A DNA stretch of 64,000 nucleotides from Bacteriovoracaceae bacterium UBA3083 (GCA_002366565.1 DFBJ01000007.1:223020-287019); one strand, 5' to 3'; positions 45,895 to 55,682 are shown, numbered from the stretch's first letter. The notes: generated by a model not told the origin, from the letters alone. A program made the numbers and translations.

Positions 45895-47124
45895 ATGAGT
45901 AACAAATCTAGCTCTGGTCAAAAAACTGTTCTAGTTGGAATGGATGGTGGTATCGAGTCCACGGTTGCTGCTTATTTATTAAAGAAGCAGGGCCTTAATG
46001 TGGTAGGCCTTGGTATTGTCTTTCATGAGTATCCATACAAGAGTCTAACTGTTTGGACTCCAAAGTCTCTAGAGGGTATTAAGAAAATCTGTAACCAATT
46101 AGAAATTCCTTTCTATGGAACAAATATCAACTCACTATTCTATTCTAGAGTTATTGAGCCTGTTGTTTCGACCAGATTAGCAGCAGAGCAATTTGAACCT
46201 GTTATAGCCTGGAATAAAATATTAATTGAAACTCTTCTTGAAAAGGCCAAGCTTGTTGGAGCGGACCATATCGCAACTGGGCATAAGGCAAAGGCCTTCA
46301 AAAATCAGGCAAGTGGTGTTTATAGCTTACTTGTTCCTACAGATATTTCTCTGGATGAAACCTATGGCCTTAGCCGATTAACACAAGAAGAACTATCTAA
46401 GATCATATTCCCTCTCGCAGAAATTAAGCACAATGAAGTTCTTAAGATTTCAAACCTTCTTGGTATTACATACGTCAAAGATGACTTACAGAACAAGAAG
46501 AGACGAAAAGGTTTTCTCTTTAATAAGTATTTCAATGAAGTTGTTGAGAAGTTCACAGCTCCAAGTCTTAGAAAAGAAGGACGAATAATAAGTTTTAGAG
46601 ATGGAACAACTATTGTAGAGCACGATGGAGTTCATCACTATCACTTAAATCAAGAAGAAATATTTGGAAAGAAGGCCTCGCCAATAGATAAAGCGTTGAA
46701 AGTGATTAGAATTAATCCAAAACAACAAGATGTCTTTGTCGATTACCCAGATAAGTATCACTACACTCATTGCCGATTGATGAGGTTCTCTCACGATCCA
46801 TCAATGGATCTATCAAAGCCAATTAGTTGTTATGTCCAGATGGAAAGCGCTGGGCCTAAGGTCCCTTGTAAGTTGTTTTTTAAAAATAATAGAGCGGTTG
46901 TCGTAGAGTTTGAAGTTCCTCAAGAGGGAGTTTGTCCACGTGGTGGATATCAAGTTTTTTATAATAAAAGGGCCATTGGTGCCACCGTTATTGGCTCTGG
47001 AGTTGTTAGAAGTTCAGGCTTTTTCGAGGATGGAGAGTATCGCGTCTATCCAAAAACAAGAGAAGAAGAAGAGTCCTTTGACGAAGATAAACCAGTAAAA
47101 AAGAAAATACATTTAGAGTTTTAA
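45895..47124 (+). CDS. MnmA-like protein lacking the catalytic cysteines
   Basis: 409 residues related to tRNA 2-thiouridylase MnmA: adenylation-domain start TVLVGMDGGIEST, GADHIATGHKAKAF, IIFPLAEIKHNEVLKI, and a C-terminal barrel (HTHCRL... GYQVFYNKRAIGATVI). The ATP-pyrophosphatase SGGVDS motif is altered to DGGIES (residues 17-22), the first catalytic Cys (in NPDILCN of true MnmA) is Trp106, and the second (GICF) is missing from KDDLQNKKRRKG. So it is a pseudoenzyme or has another activity. AAGGAAG lies ahead of the ATG. It is followed after 2 nt by the M28 gene; true mnmA is 1.2 kb further. Confidence 0.75.
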   Translation: MSNKSSSGQKTVLVGMDGGIESTVAAYLLKKQGLNVVGLGIVFHEYPYKSLTVWTPKSLEGIKKICNQLEIPFYGTNINSLFYSRVIEPVVSTRLAAEQFEPVIAWNKILIETLLEKAKLVGADHIATGHKAKAFKNQASGVYSLLVPTDISLDETYGLSRLTQEELSKIIFPLAEIKHNEVLKISNLLGITYVKDDLQNKKRRKGFLFNKYFNEVVEKFTAPSLRKEGRIISFRDGTTIVEHDGVHHYHLNQEEIFGKKASPIDKALKVIRINPKQQDVFVDYPDKYHYTHCRLMRFSHDPSMDLSKPISCYVQMESAGPKVPCKLFFKNNRAVVVEFEVPQEGVCPRGGYQVFYNKRAIGATVIGSGVVRSSGFFEDGEYRVYPKTREEEESFDEDKPVKKKIHLEF

Positions 47125-47126
47125 TT

Positions 47127-48260
47127 ATGAAGTATCTTTTAATTTTTGTTATTCAATTCTGTGCAATTTCTGCTGAACCATATGTTCTTAGAGATTATGA
47201 GAAAAATATAAAGAATATAGGTTCTGTTAAATCTGTAGTTAGAAAATATAAAAAAGATAATCTACTTACAAACCTAAGAGAGTTTGTTTCTTGTTGCAGA
47301 CCTTCAAGAATAGTTGGAACTAAATCCCACGAGAAGGCGTCTAATTGGATTGTAGATAGACTAAAAAAGATAGACCCTACTGCACTAGTTGTTGTAGATG
47401 AGTTTACTCCTGATATTGAGCACGCAAAAAGTATATATAGAAAAGATTTTCAAAAAGAAATTGCTGGCAATTACCCTAAAACATCTCCTATCTATAAAAA
47501 ATGGAATAGCTTTACTAATTCGATGATTTCTCATTTAGATAAATTAAAAACAGTTAAAGGTAAGAATATCATCTGGGAAAAGAAAGGAAGTATTTCTCCT
47601 GATGAAGTGATTATCCTTGGTGCCCATTACGATACTATTAATTACGATAAAGAAAATCTTATAATTAATCTTGAAGCTGATCAACCTGGAGCAGATAATA
47701 ATGGAACAGGTGTGGCGTCACTTCTTTCTCTCATTGAAATACTTACTGAAGTTAATACACCAAAGACTGTTAGAGTTGTATTCTTAGATTATCAAGAGTT
47801 CGCTTCTTTAGGGGCGAGGGCCTATGTGAAAAAATATAAAGAAGATTTAAAAAAGGATTCGTTCGCAGGCTTTGTTAATCTCCTAATGCTCGGACATGAT
47901 ACTAAGAGAAATGATAAAAATTCTAGATCAAATAACTTTAAAGTTTATACAAGAAAAGAGTCGGATCCTCTTTATGGACTAGACTCAAAAATTGCAAAGA
48001 AGCTAGTTAGCGCTGGAGATAAAACTTTATCGGGAATGCGCTTTGAAATAGATGCCAATGGGTTTGATAAAAGTGATCATATTAGCTTTTGGAATGAAGG
48101 TCTTCCGGCCATCATATTCACACAAAACTGGGAAGATGACCCAAATCCAAAGAATCATACATCCAACGATTTTGTTGAGACTATAAATTTCAAAAGCTTA
48201 GATAGGGCATTTCGATTTATTAGTGGCAGTATTATCGCTTGGACTTACGATATAATTTAG
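47127..48260 (+). CDS. Exported M28-family metallopeptidase-like protein
   Basis: 377 residues with a signal peptide (MKYLLIFVIQFCAISA). Zinc-ligand candidates: His167 (GAHYDT), Asp190 (GADNNGTG), Glu224, Asp257 and His344 (NHTSND), the M28 arrangement. The usual Glu-Glu pair reads Gln223-Glu224, so the general base appears replaced. Aminopeptidase-like or glutaminyl-cyclase-like activity is possible but uncertain. It overlaps almost nothing: 2 nt after the MnmA-like gene and 45 nt before mnmA. Confidence 0.78.
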   Translation: MKYLLIFVIQFCAISAEPYVLRDYEKNIKNIGSVKSVVRKYKKDNLLTNLREFVSCCRPSRIVGTKSHEKASNWIVDRLKKIDPTALVVVDEFTPDIEHAKSIYRKDFQKEIAGNYPKTSPIYKKWNSFTNSMISHLDKLKTVKGKNIIWEKKGSISPDEVIILGAHYDTINYDKENLIINLEADQPGADNNGTGVASLLSLIEILTEVNTPKTVRVVFLDYQEFASLGARAYVKKYKEDLKKDSFAGFVNLLMLGHDTKRNDKNSRSNNFKVYTRKESDPLYGLDSKIAKKLVSAGDKTLSGMRFEIDANGFDKSDHISFWNEGLPAIIFTQNWEDDPNPKNHTSNDFVETINFKSLDRAFRFISGSIIAWTYDII

Positions 48261-48305
48261 TCATACCACCTTTTCCTTATGTGAAATTCCTGATAGATAA
48301 CTGTT

Positions 48306-49460
48306 ATGACTACAGTAAACATATCAAATCAAACAAAGAGTAATGAAGATACAACTATTATCGTTGGAATGAGCGGTGGCGTTGATTCTTCAGTATGTGC
48401 AGCCGTTCTAAAAGAGCAGGGCTATAACGTTATTGGTATGTTCATGAAGAACTGGGAAGAAGAAGATGAGAATGGCGTATGCCAATCTTCAAAAGAGTAT
48501 GCTGATGTGATCTCAGTTTGCGAAAAACTTGATATTCCTTATTACTCTGTAGACTTTGTAAAAGAGTACCGAGATAACGTTTTTAAATACTTTCTTGAAG
48601 AATATGAAGCCGGCTTTACTCCAAACCCTGACATTCTTTGTAATAGAGAAATAAAATTTAAAGTGTTTTTAAATAAAGCACTTGAGCTGGGAGCTGACTA
48701 TTTAGCGACTGGACACTACTGCCAAAATAAAGTGATTGGTGGTGAGAATAGACTTATTAAAGGTAACGATCCTGGGAAAGACCAAACTTACTTTCTTTAC
48801 ACGATGAAGAAAGAGAAATTAGATAATGTAATTTTTCCGATTGGTCATATTCCTAAGTCTGAAGTGAGAATTCTTGCTGAAAAGTTTGATTTATCAACTA
48901 AGCATAAGAAAGATTCAACAGGTATTTGCTTCATCGGAGAGAGAAACTTTAAGAACTTCCTGTCTAATTATATCCACATTAAGCCTGGTAAGTTTGAAAC
49001 TCTAGATGGAGTTGTTGTTGGAGATCACACTGGATCTGCCTATTATACAATTGGTCAAAGAAAGGGATTAGGTCTTGGTGGACCTGGAGCACCTTGGTTT
49101 GTTGTTGGAAAAGATACAGATCGCAATGTTGTTATTGTTGAACGTGGTGAAGATCATCCAGCACTCTTTTTTGATGAACTTTGGGCGAATGAAATATCAT
49201 GGGTAGGTAATGAACTTGATCTTCCTCTACCTCTTAAATGTAAAGCAAAGATTCGCTACCGCCAGGGCGATCAAGACTGTACTATCACTGAGATTAAAGA
49301 TGGAACTCTTCATGTTGAATTTGCACAAGCGCAGAGAGCTGTAGCTCTTAGGCAATCAATCGTTTTCTATATTGATATGGAAGGTGAGGAAGTCTGTTTA
49401 GGTGGAGCAATGATTTCAAAAGCAGGGAAGTCTCATTACGAGAAATCCCTGGACCTTTAA
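48306..49460 (+). CDS. mnmA: tRNA-specific 2-thiouridylase MnmA
   Basis: Makes 2-thiouridine at U34 of Lys/Glu/Gln tRNAs, taking sulfur from the TusE/IscS relay. The 384 residues carry an intact P-loop SGGVDS (23-28), catalytic Cys112 in PNPDILCN and Cys208 in GICFIGER, and the ATGHYC and YTIGQRKGLG segments. Length is usual for the family. The ribosome site is weak. Neighbouring paralogue at 45895 lacks all three functional elements. Confidence 0.95.
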   Translation: MTTVNISNQTKSNEDTTIIVGMSGGVDSSVCAAVLKEQGYNVIGMFMKNWEEEDENGVCQSSKEYADVISVCEKLDIPYYSVDFVKEYRDNVFKYFLEEYEAGFTPNPDILCNREIKFKVFLNKALELGADYLATGHYCQNKVIGGENRLIKGNDPGKDQTYFLYTMKKEKLDNVIFPIGHIPKSEVRILAEKFDLSTKHKKDSTGICFIGERNFKNFLSNYIHIKPGKFETLDGVVVGDHTGSAYYTIGQRKGLGLGGPGAPWFVVGKDTDRNVVIVERGEDHPALFFDELWANEISWVGNELDLPLPLKCKAKIRYRQGDQDCTITEIKDGTLHVEFAQAQRAVALRQSIVFYIDMEGEEVCLGGAMISKAGKSHYEKSLDL

Positions 49461-51077
49461 TTATTTTATAATTGTTTTATATTCTTTCTTTAACCCTAGG
49501 GCCTTGATTGTCTTTCGTCCTACTTCTGTAGAGTGAAGTAGTCCATTGAACTCTTGTGTAAGGCTCTTAGGACCAACTGTGATCATTGTTACTGGAGTAG
49601 AAGTATGTGAAGCTGTTGCCCATACTGCGCTCTGCTTATGTCCTAGCACTCTAGCAAAAATATTTGATCTCGTAATGTTTCCATAGGTATAGAAGGCCGC
49701 AAAGTCTTCAATATGAGGGACTTCTTTAAGTTTTAAGTTCTTATGATCTGGCCTATAGAATTCGTTCTTAGAACTTCTCATTAACTTTTTGATATCTTTA
49801 TCAGAGAAAGAGTACTGCATATGTGACTCGAAATGTTCTTTCATATTAGCAATTGTTTGCTTCTCTTTTGGCCATTTTTGAACGTCACTCATGAGTTGTT
49901 GCGTTGATCTAGATTGTTTATAGATCTTGTCTAAAGTTGAAAAATCTCCATAGTTATAGTTTGATCTATAGTCTTCTCCCTTAAACTTCTCTCCTGTAAC
50001 CTTAACTGGTTTTAAAACGTCATATCCACTGTAGCTAAATCCAAATCCACCTGTTTCATGATCAGCTGTAACAACAAGGAGAGTATCTTCTCTTCCCTTC
50101 ATCCACTCGTGGAGTAGACCAAAAAGTTCATCGGCCCTAAGCATTTCGTGAAGTAGAAGCCCTGTATCGTTTCTGTGTCCGGCCCAGTCTATTTGGCCAG
50201 GCTCAATCATTAGAAAGAAACCATTCTCGCTATCTTCTAAGTTTTTTAAAGCTACAGAAGCCATCTCTTTTAGAGTCGGAATAACTCTATCTGTTTTAGA
50301 TTTATTTTGAGTATGCCAAATTCCATCGGGCATAGCTGAGTTTTCAAATAGGCCAAGAATTTTTCCCTTTTCTGTTTTCTCAAGAGATTTCTTATCAAAG
50401 GCAAGTTGATAGTTTTTATTACTAGCAACCTCTAATAGGTTTATATCATCTTTTCTCTTTGACTTAAGAGAGATGTGAGAAGGTATTAGCCCTCTAAGCT
50501 CAGTATCATTCGTTGAGTTTTGCGGAAGAAAATGTCTAAGTCCTCCTGAGAGCATAATGTCTGGTCCAACTTCTAACATTTCTCTAGCGATTTCATTTTC
50601 ATCGTTTCTTGAAGTGTTATGGGATGCAAAAGAGGCCGGAGTTGCATGTGTGATTCTTGTATCTGAAACGAGGCCTGTCTTTAGACCTTTTTCTTTAGCA
50701 AGCTCTAGAATAGTCTTTGAAACTTCTCCATGATGATCTAGACCAACTACTTCTGGGAGAGAGTATTCTCCTGTCGAGTACTGAGTAGCAGAACAAGAAG
50801 AATCTACAACGAGATTCTTTCCTGGATTTGTCATTACTGTACTAAGACTACCTGCAGCCATTAGTTTTTCTAGATTTGTTACTCTATTTTTAAAATGTTC
50901 TTCTTGAGAGTGCTTTGCAAATAACTGTAGCATAGAGAGCTGTTGAGGACCCATTCCGTCACCAATTACGAAAATGACATTCTTTATTTTTCCATTTTTT
51001 TGATAATAGTCTTTATTCTCTTTATTACAGGAAACGCTCAAAAGAATTAAGAGTGAGAGTACGAGTGCATTTTGCAT
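49461..51077 (-). CDS. phoA: Alkaline phosphatase PhoA-like lipoprotein
   Basis: 538 residues. Metal-binding IGDGMG (Asp40) and the nucleophile Ser93 in VVDSSCSATQYSTG match alkaline phosphatase; HATPASFASH and TADHETGG follow. The signal ends LLSVSC (lipobox, Cys17), so the enzyme is predicted membrane-anchored outside the cytoplasm, releasing phosphate from organic esters. AAGGG precedes the ATG. It is adjacent, stop to stop, to mnmA. Works with the phn importer for phosphorus. Confidence 0.9.
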   Translation of the reverse strand: MQNALVLSLLILLSVSCNKENKDYYQKNGKIKNVIFVIGDGMGPQQLSMLQLFAKHSQEEHFKNRVTNLEKLMAAGSLSTVMTNPGKNLVVDSSCSATQYSTGEYSLPEVVGLDHHGEVSKTILELAKEKGLKTGLVSDTRITHATPASFASHNTSRNDENEIAREMLEVGPDIMLSGGLRHFLPQNSTNDTELRGLIPSHISLKSKRKDDINLLEVASNKNYQLAFDKKSLEKTEKGKILGLFENSAMPDGIWHTQNKSKTDRVIPTLKEMASVALKNLEDSENGFFLMIEPGQIDWAGHRNDTGLLLHEMLRADELFGLLHEWMKGREDTLLVVTADHETGGFGFSYSGYDVLKPVKVTGEKFKGEDYRSNYNYGDFSTLDKIYKQSRSTQQLMSDVQKWPKEKQTIANMKEHFESHMQYSFSDKDIKKLMRSSKNEFYRPDHKNLKLKEVPHIEDFAAFYTYGNITRSNIFARVLGHKQSAVWATASHTSTPVTMITVGPKSLTQEFNGLLHSTEVGRKTIKALGLKKEYKTIIK

Positions 51078-51171
51078 AGATTTGCCCTTAGTAAATATTT
51101 TCTACAATGTTACAAAATTAATACGAATTTTCTAGGGGTAATATATATTGATTTTTCTAGGAAAGTAATAG

Positions 51172-51195
51172 GCCCTCAACAGAAAAATTGAGGGC
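51172..51195 (-). terminator. Hairpin between slyD and phoA
   Basis: Perfect 8-bp stem GCCCTCAA / TTGAGGGC with an 8-nt loop. On the minus strand, in the slyD direction, the following T-run is poor; a T-run lies on the other side. Probably ends the slyD transcript. Confidence 0.55.
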
Positions 51196-51207
51196 TTAGT
51201 ATATTTT

Positions 51208-51702
51208 TTAGTGATCGTGACCGCAGCTTGAACCTTCAGCATGAACATGTCCATGTGTAAGCTCTTCTGCAGTAGCTTCTCTGATACTGATAACTTCAAC
51301 ATCAAAGTTAAGGTTCATTCCTGCAAGAGGGTGGTTACCATCAAGAGTTAAACCTTCTTCAGCTTTTGCAATTACAGTTACGATTAGTGGGTGTCCACTC
51401 TCTGTTTGAACTTGTAATTGTTGACCGATAGTCATTTCATCAAAGTTAGGGAATTGAGACTTATCAATCATTTGAATTAAAGACTCTTCTCTTTCTCCGT
51501 ATGCTTCTTTTGGCTCTACTCTTACTGAGATTTTATCATTTAAACCTTTTCCAGTTAGTGCATTTTCAAGTCCTGGAATAATATTTTGCTTACCGTGTAA
51601 GTAGCAAAGAGGTCCACCTGTATCAGAAGTATCAATTGTTTCACCTCCGTCAGTCTTTAGTGTGTAATTGATTTCTACTACATGATCGTTTTGAATTTTC
51701 AT
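51208..51702 (-). CDS. slyD: FKBP-type peptidyl-prolyl isomerase SlyD
   Basis: 164 residues: FKBP fold with the insert-in-flap layout of SlyD, CYLHGKQNIIPGLENAL at the active face and a His-rich metal-binding tail (THGHVHAEGSSCGHDH), as in nickel-binding SlyD. Cytosolic folding helper and possible nickel store. The start has AAGG upstream, the length is as in the family. Confidence 0.93.
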   Translation of the reverse strand: MKIQNDHVVEINYTLKTDGGETIDTSDTGGPLCYLHGKQNIIPGLENALTGKGLNDKISVRVEPKEAYGEREESLIQMIDKSQFPNFDEMTIGQQLQVQTESGHPLIVTVIAKAEEGLTLDGNHPLAGMNLNFDVEVISIREATAEELTHGHVHAEGSSCGHDH

Positions 51703-51913
51703 AATTTACCTTCTGTTACAATTTTTTTATTTATATCAAACTTCTTGATTTAAAGCTAATAGACTTCGGCTTTTCTTAAGCCTGTCATAGGGAAAGCTTA
51801 AGGTTAAATTGACTTTGAGATAAATGAAAAATATAGAATAATCTCTGTACTTGAAGTTATAACTCCAGTTACTTTTATTTTGTCTCTGCCAATTCAATTT
51901 AAAGTTGCTGGAG

Positions 51914-52483
51914 TTAGTACTTTCTAAGAAGATCTCTGATCTTAATGATATCTGCCTTTCGAGAGTGTCTATCGAGGAAAATGGCCTTACCATTCTTATT
52001 TGTTGCAAATAACTCAAAGTAGCCTCTATTCTCAAAGCCCTTAAGCTCTGGCTGTGCTCTCATTTTTGCAACATTTGGAGAGTCCATAAAATGATGAAGT
52101 TCAACTGCATCCTTATTGTCTAACTCAATAACTTTTTTCATCACTGGTACCCAAAATACCTTGTGTTGAATTGTTATGAGTTCACCTTTTTTTGTAATTG
52201 TTTTTTCGTAGAAATAGAGAGCTATCAATAGAGCAGGCAGCCCATAGATTATTCCAAGTACTGAATATGCCAGAACAACATTGATAGTATCTTCTGTCGC
52301 AATGAGCTTATTGATTGCTCCAGACACGGCTAAGTACATTGCACTAACTACTGCAATAATTGCAATAAGGTAGCCCCAGAATATCATTGGAAGTCCATAA
52401 GACTTGATAGATATTGATTGATCTTTAATTTTGACTCTATCAGTTTCATCTTCTGAAACTGGAAACATATACATTAATCCCAT
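51914..52483 (-). CDS. Hypothetical membrane protein, two helices plus soluble tail
   Basis: 189 residues. Two hydrophobic helices (about 33-55 and 67-90) are followed by a soluble C-terminal domain of 90 residues (YFELFATNKNGKAIFLDRHSR), perhaps a PH-like membrane-linked fold. Start uncertain: ATGs at codons 1, 4 and 6, no clear ribosome site. A 36-base gap separates it from the CoA-transferase-like gene. Function unknown. Confidence 0.6.
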   Translation of the reverse strand: MGLMYMFPVSEDETDRVKIKDQSISIKSYGLPMIFWGYLIAIIAVVSAMYLAVSGAINKLIATEDTINVVLAYSVLGIIYGLPALLIALYFYEKTITKKGELITIQHKVFWVPVMKKVIELDNKDAVELHHFMDSPNVAKMRAQPELKGFENRGYFELFATNKNGKAIFLDRHSRKADIIKIRDLLRKY

Positions 52484-52519
52484 AGGCGAACATTAGTTAA
52501 AAGCCTGTAAATTGGCAAG

Positions 52520-53440
52520 TTAAATCAATGATAGACAGAAGTCGTGATGCTCTGTGATCTCTTTTATCTGATCTTGGGTATGGGAAAGAAAGCACTTAGA
52601 TATCGCATTAAAAGTTTCTTGGTTCTGATAGTTAAATCTTTCCTCTTTAGGGATATCTAGATTGAAGACAGAACAGAATTCCAGCCAAAATTTTTCTTCC
52701 ACCGCAGCTAGAGCAATATATTTTGCATCTGCAGTTTTATAAAGTGAATAGCAAGGGTAGAGGCCATTATGGAGAAATTTTGATCTGCTATTTCGCAGCG
52801 AGTTGGGCCAGAATGCACTAAATATCTCTTCAGTACTCTCTAGCAGATACGTAGTATGAATATAACTCTTACTTTCTTGTCTAACTTTAAAGATAACTGC
52901 AAGTAAATCAGTGGCCACTTTGTGACCAAAGTTTATTCCTGCAATTGGTAAAAAAGGAGGCGCAACTATATCTTCGTTTCTATTTTCAATATGAAGTGAA
53001 AGTAAACCAGTCATTGCAAGCGCATTAAGGTCATGCATAGCCGTCTTAGATTCTTTTGATGCCTTCATATCAACGACTGCAAGATTATGGTTTAGAGAGA
53101 GGATAGATTCCTCATCAATACCAAGGCTCTCTTGAACTTTATTTGGAAGCCCATTAATAACACCGGTAGCACTCATTAAGAGCTTTTTGATTTCTTCCTT
53201 AATAGTAGGAGATTTAAAGTCTAGTCTCAAAACTTCTTTGGAGTTATTTAGCTCCTTATACCAATCTTTGAAACTTGGATCAAATTCCGCAAAGGCTCCT
53301 GCACAGAAAGGGTCCTGGAAAATATGATCTTCTACTTTAATAACTCTGGCACCAAGACCAGCAAGAATTTTTCCTGCTAAAGGTCCTGGAAGTCTATGTC
53401 CAAAGTCTAATATTGTAACGTCTTGTAATATTTTATTCAC
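52520..53440 (-). CDS. Family III CoA-transferase-like protein (AMACR-like), short
   Basis: 306 residues. The N-terminus (TILDFGHRLPGPLAGKILAGLGARVIKVE) and the HDLNALAMTGLLSL segment with its catalytic-position Asp identify family III CoA-transferases/racemases. The family is usually 360-400 residues; this one ends soon after HDFCLSLI and so lacks the usual C-terminal tail. The start is GTG, 8 bp inside the upstream gene, with a poor ribosome site. It may be a shortened but folded enzyme, or decaying. Activity is uncertain. Confidence 0.72.
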   Translation of the reverse strand: MNKILQDVTILDFGHRLPGPLAGKILAGLGARVIKVEDHIFQDPFCAGAFAEFDPSFKDWYKELNNSKEVLRLDFKSPTIKEEIKKLLMSATGVINGLPNKVQESLGIDEESILSLNHNLAVVDMKASKESKTAMHDLNALAMTGLLSLHIENRNEDIVAPPFLPIAGINFGHKVATDLLAVIFKVRQESKSYIHTTYLLESTEEIFSAFWPNSLRNSRSKFLHNGLYPCYSLYKTADAKYIALAAVEEKFWLEFCSVFNLDIPKEERFNYQNQETFNAISKCFLSHTQDQIKEITEHHDFCLSLI

Positions 53441-55511
53441 TATCTTTTGCTTCTTCTTCAGGTGATGTTGTTGGTCTTAAAGTTTCAATAAACTCTTCAA
53501 GGCCAGTACCTGCTATTTCACATTCATTTAAATTACAAATTTCCCACTTATCTTCACCATCTCTTGTGTAATCTAGAACGAATCGACTTAAGAAGTAAGG
53601 CATGAAGTTTATAAATTTAGAATTTTCCAACCATTCAACTGGCAACTTAACAACTCTATATGCAGTATCAGGGTAACTAAGAGCTCTTAAAGCTTCTCCA
53701 CAGTTAAGTGGATTCTTTAATGACTCATGAATAAAGTCTTCCTGAATATCTTTTACTTTATCTAAGTATTCTCTATCACCAAATAGAACTGCTGCTCTTC
53801 TAATAATATGAATTAGAGTTGAAGCTGGTGACTTATAAGATTGGTCCATTGAGTTTACACTTTGATTCGGGTAGAGCTCATGGTCATTAGTAGCTTTTGC
53901 TCTTGTTAGTACTTTGTCCCCATCTACAAATTCTTTAAGGATATACTCAAGAGTATCTTGGAAGTTTTGCTTAAATACTGGGTTACCAGTAACTTCATAG
54001 ACTCTAAGTTGAGTTTCTGCAAAGTTAACATAGTCTTCTAGATAAGGAAGACTTGCCCCTCTTGTTGTTGAGTGACGAATTTTCATTCCTTGCTCATCTT
54101 TTGAAACGAGAAAGTTAGTGTAGAGACCTTCAAGAGTTGTATTAAAAAGTGACGATGCTTTTTGTCTTATTATATCAATTTGACAGTATTGCATTACGTC
54201 TACAAGTGCAGAAACCATCATGAAGTTCCAACTCGCAACACCTTTATTATCAGTCATTGGAGGAACTCTCATTTTTCTTTCATTCTGAATAGCTTTCTTT
54301 GCTTTTCTAATTGTATTCCAGCCGTCTTGTGTAAAGAAGTCTGAACGAAGGTCGTAGTTAAGTGAGATAACATTTAAACCTTTATCGAAGTTTCCTTCTT
54401 TAGTGATATTAAACCATTTTTTTATTGTTTCACTATTATCAATCAAAGACTCTGTTTCATCTTCATAATTCTTTAGAGCATCTTCAAATTCTTCAATAGT
54501 AAATGTGTGGTAAAGACCCTCAACACCCTCTGAATCAGCATCTTGTGCTGTTAAGAAGTGAGCAGACTCACCAAGCATTTCAGCTTCTAAGAAGTCTAGT
54601 GTTTGAATAAGACTGTCGAAAATTATTGGGGAAGGGTAGAGAACACTTGCTTTTGAAAGAAGCCTCAATAGTCCTGCTTGGTCATAAATCATTTTTTCAA
54701 AGTGAGGAATAAGCCACTTTTCATCAGTAGAGTATCTATGGATACCTCCACGTGCATGATCGTAGACTCCGCCCATAAGCATCTTCTCAAGAGATAGTAT
54801 GATGTGCTCACCTTGGTCTTTTTGAATCATACCTTCTAACATTTGCTCAATTGCCCACTCATAAAATGAGAACTGAGGAAATTTTGGAGACTGTCCGTAA
54901 CCACCGTTCTTTTCATCAGCAAATTGTTTAACAGCATCCATAACTGCTGCTGGAGGTGGAAAGTGTCCTTGGTACTCAACTTTATCTTTTGGAACAAGAC
55001 CTTTTGCTATTGCCTCTGTCACATTAGTTGCATTCGTTTCAATTTGCTCTTTCTCTTCTTTGAAGGCCCTTAATAGCTCAGAAGTTAATTCTTTAAAGCT
55101 TGTTTGACCTTCAACTGCATTCTTAGGGAAGTATGTACCAACGAAGAATGGTCTCATATCAGGTAGTAGAAATGCTGATAAAGGCCAACCACCACTCTGA
55201 GTAAATAAGTGACATGCTTGTTGGTAGTAGTTGTCTACATCTGGAAGCTCTTCTTTATCGACCTTTATATTGATGAAGTTTTCATTCATGAAGTCTGCTG
55301 TCTCTTGATCTCCAAAAGATTCTGCTGCCATAACATGACACCAGTGACATGTAGAATATCCCACAGAAAGGAAAATTGGCTTGTTCTCATCTTTAGCTCT
55401 TTGGATTGCTTCTGGTCCATAACTAAACCAATGAATGAGGTTATCTTTGTGTTGAAGAAGGTAGGCCGATTTCTCGTCAGATAATCTATTATATGTTGTA
55501 TTTTGCGTCAT
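53433..55511 (-). CDS. DUF255/YyaL-type thioredoxin-domain protein
   Basis: 692 residues from ATG 55511, preceded by GGAG; an ATG five codons earlier is possible. The N-terminal thioredoxin-like domain (about 1-160) has STCHWCHVM, the family's CxxC, and VDKEELPDVD; an alpha/alpha barrel-like part follows (GGVYDHARGGIHRYS, AQDADSEGVEG). The family (human SSP411 relatives) is widespread but its function is not settled. It overlaps the CoA-transferase-like gene by 8 bp. Confidence 0.88.
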   Translation of the reverse strand: MTQNTTYNRLSDEKSAYLLQHKDNLIHWFSYGPEAIQRAKDENKPIFLSVGYSTCHWCHVMAAESFGDQETADFMNENFINIKVDKEELPDVDNYYQQACHLFTQSGGWPLSAFLLPDMRPFFVGTYFPKNAVEGQTSFKELTSELLRAFKEEKEQIETNATNVTEAIAKGLVPKDKVEYQGHFPPPAAVMDAVKQFADEKNGGYGQSPKFPQFSFYEWAIEQMLEGMIQKDQGEHIILSLEKMLMGGVYDHARGGIHRYSTDEKWLIPHFEKMIYDQAGLLRLLSKASVLYPSPIIFDSLIQTLDFLEAEMLGESAHFLTAQDADSEGVEGLYHTFTIEEFEDALKNYEDETESLIDNSETIKKWFNITKEGNFDKGLNVISLNYDLRSDFFTQDGWNTIRKAKKAIQNERKMRVPPMTDNKGVASWNFMMVSALVDVMQYCQIDIIRQKASSLFNTTLEGLYTNFLVSKDEQGMKIRHSTTRGASLPYLEDYVNFAETQLRVYEVTGNPVFKQNFQDTLEYILKEFVDGDKVLTRAKATNDHELYPNQSVNSMDQSYKSPASTLIHIIRRAAVLFGDREYLDKVKDIQEDFIHESLKNPLNCGEALRALSYPDTAYRVVKLPVEWLENSKFINFMPYFLSRFVLDYTRDGEDKWEICNLNECEIAGTGLEEFIETLRPTTSPEEEAKDSE

Positions 55512-55682
55512 TTCAGTTTTCTCCATTTATTTATCAGAAGATATTTTAAAGTATATTTTTGCTCAAAACCACCTAAAATCTCGAAATTTGGTAGAGATCT
55601 TCGTTTCCCCCGATGAACACAGGGTAAAATCTATGTACTAGACTAGACAGATCAATTTCGAGGGGGGTAAAAGCCTCTTCAT

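Noticed and set aside
51736..52035. 99-codon frame overlapping the membrane-protein gene
   Set aside because: Runs in another frame of the same strand across a real gene's end; composition random.
55660..55677. GAGG...CCTC hairpin over the lytic transglycosylase ribosome site
   Set aside because: Four-base arms are too short to claim a regulatory structure; mentioned only in the gene entry.
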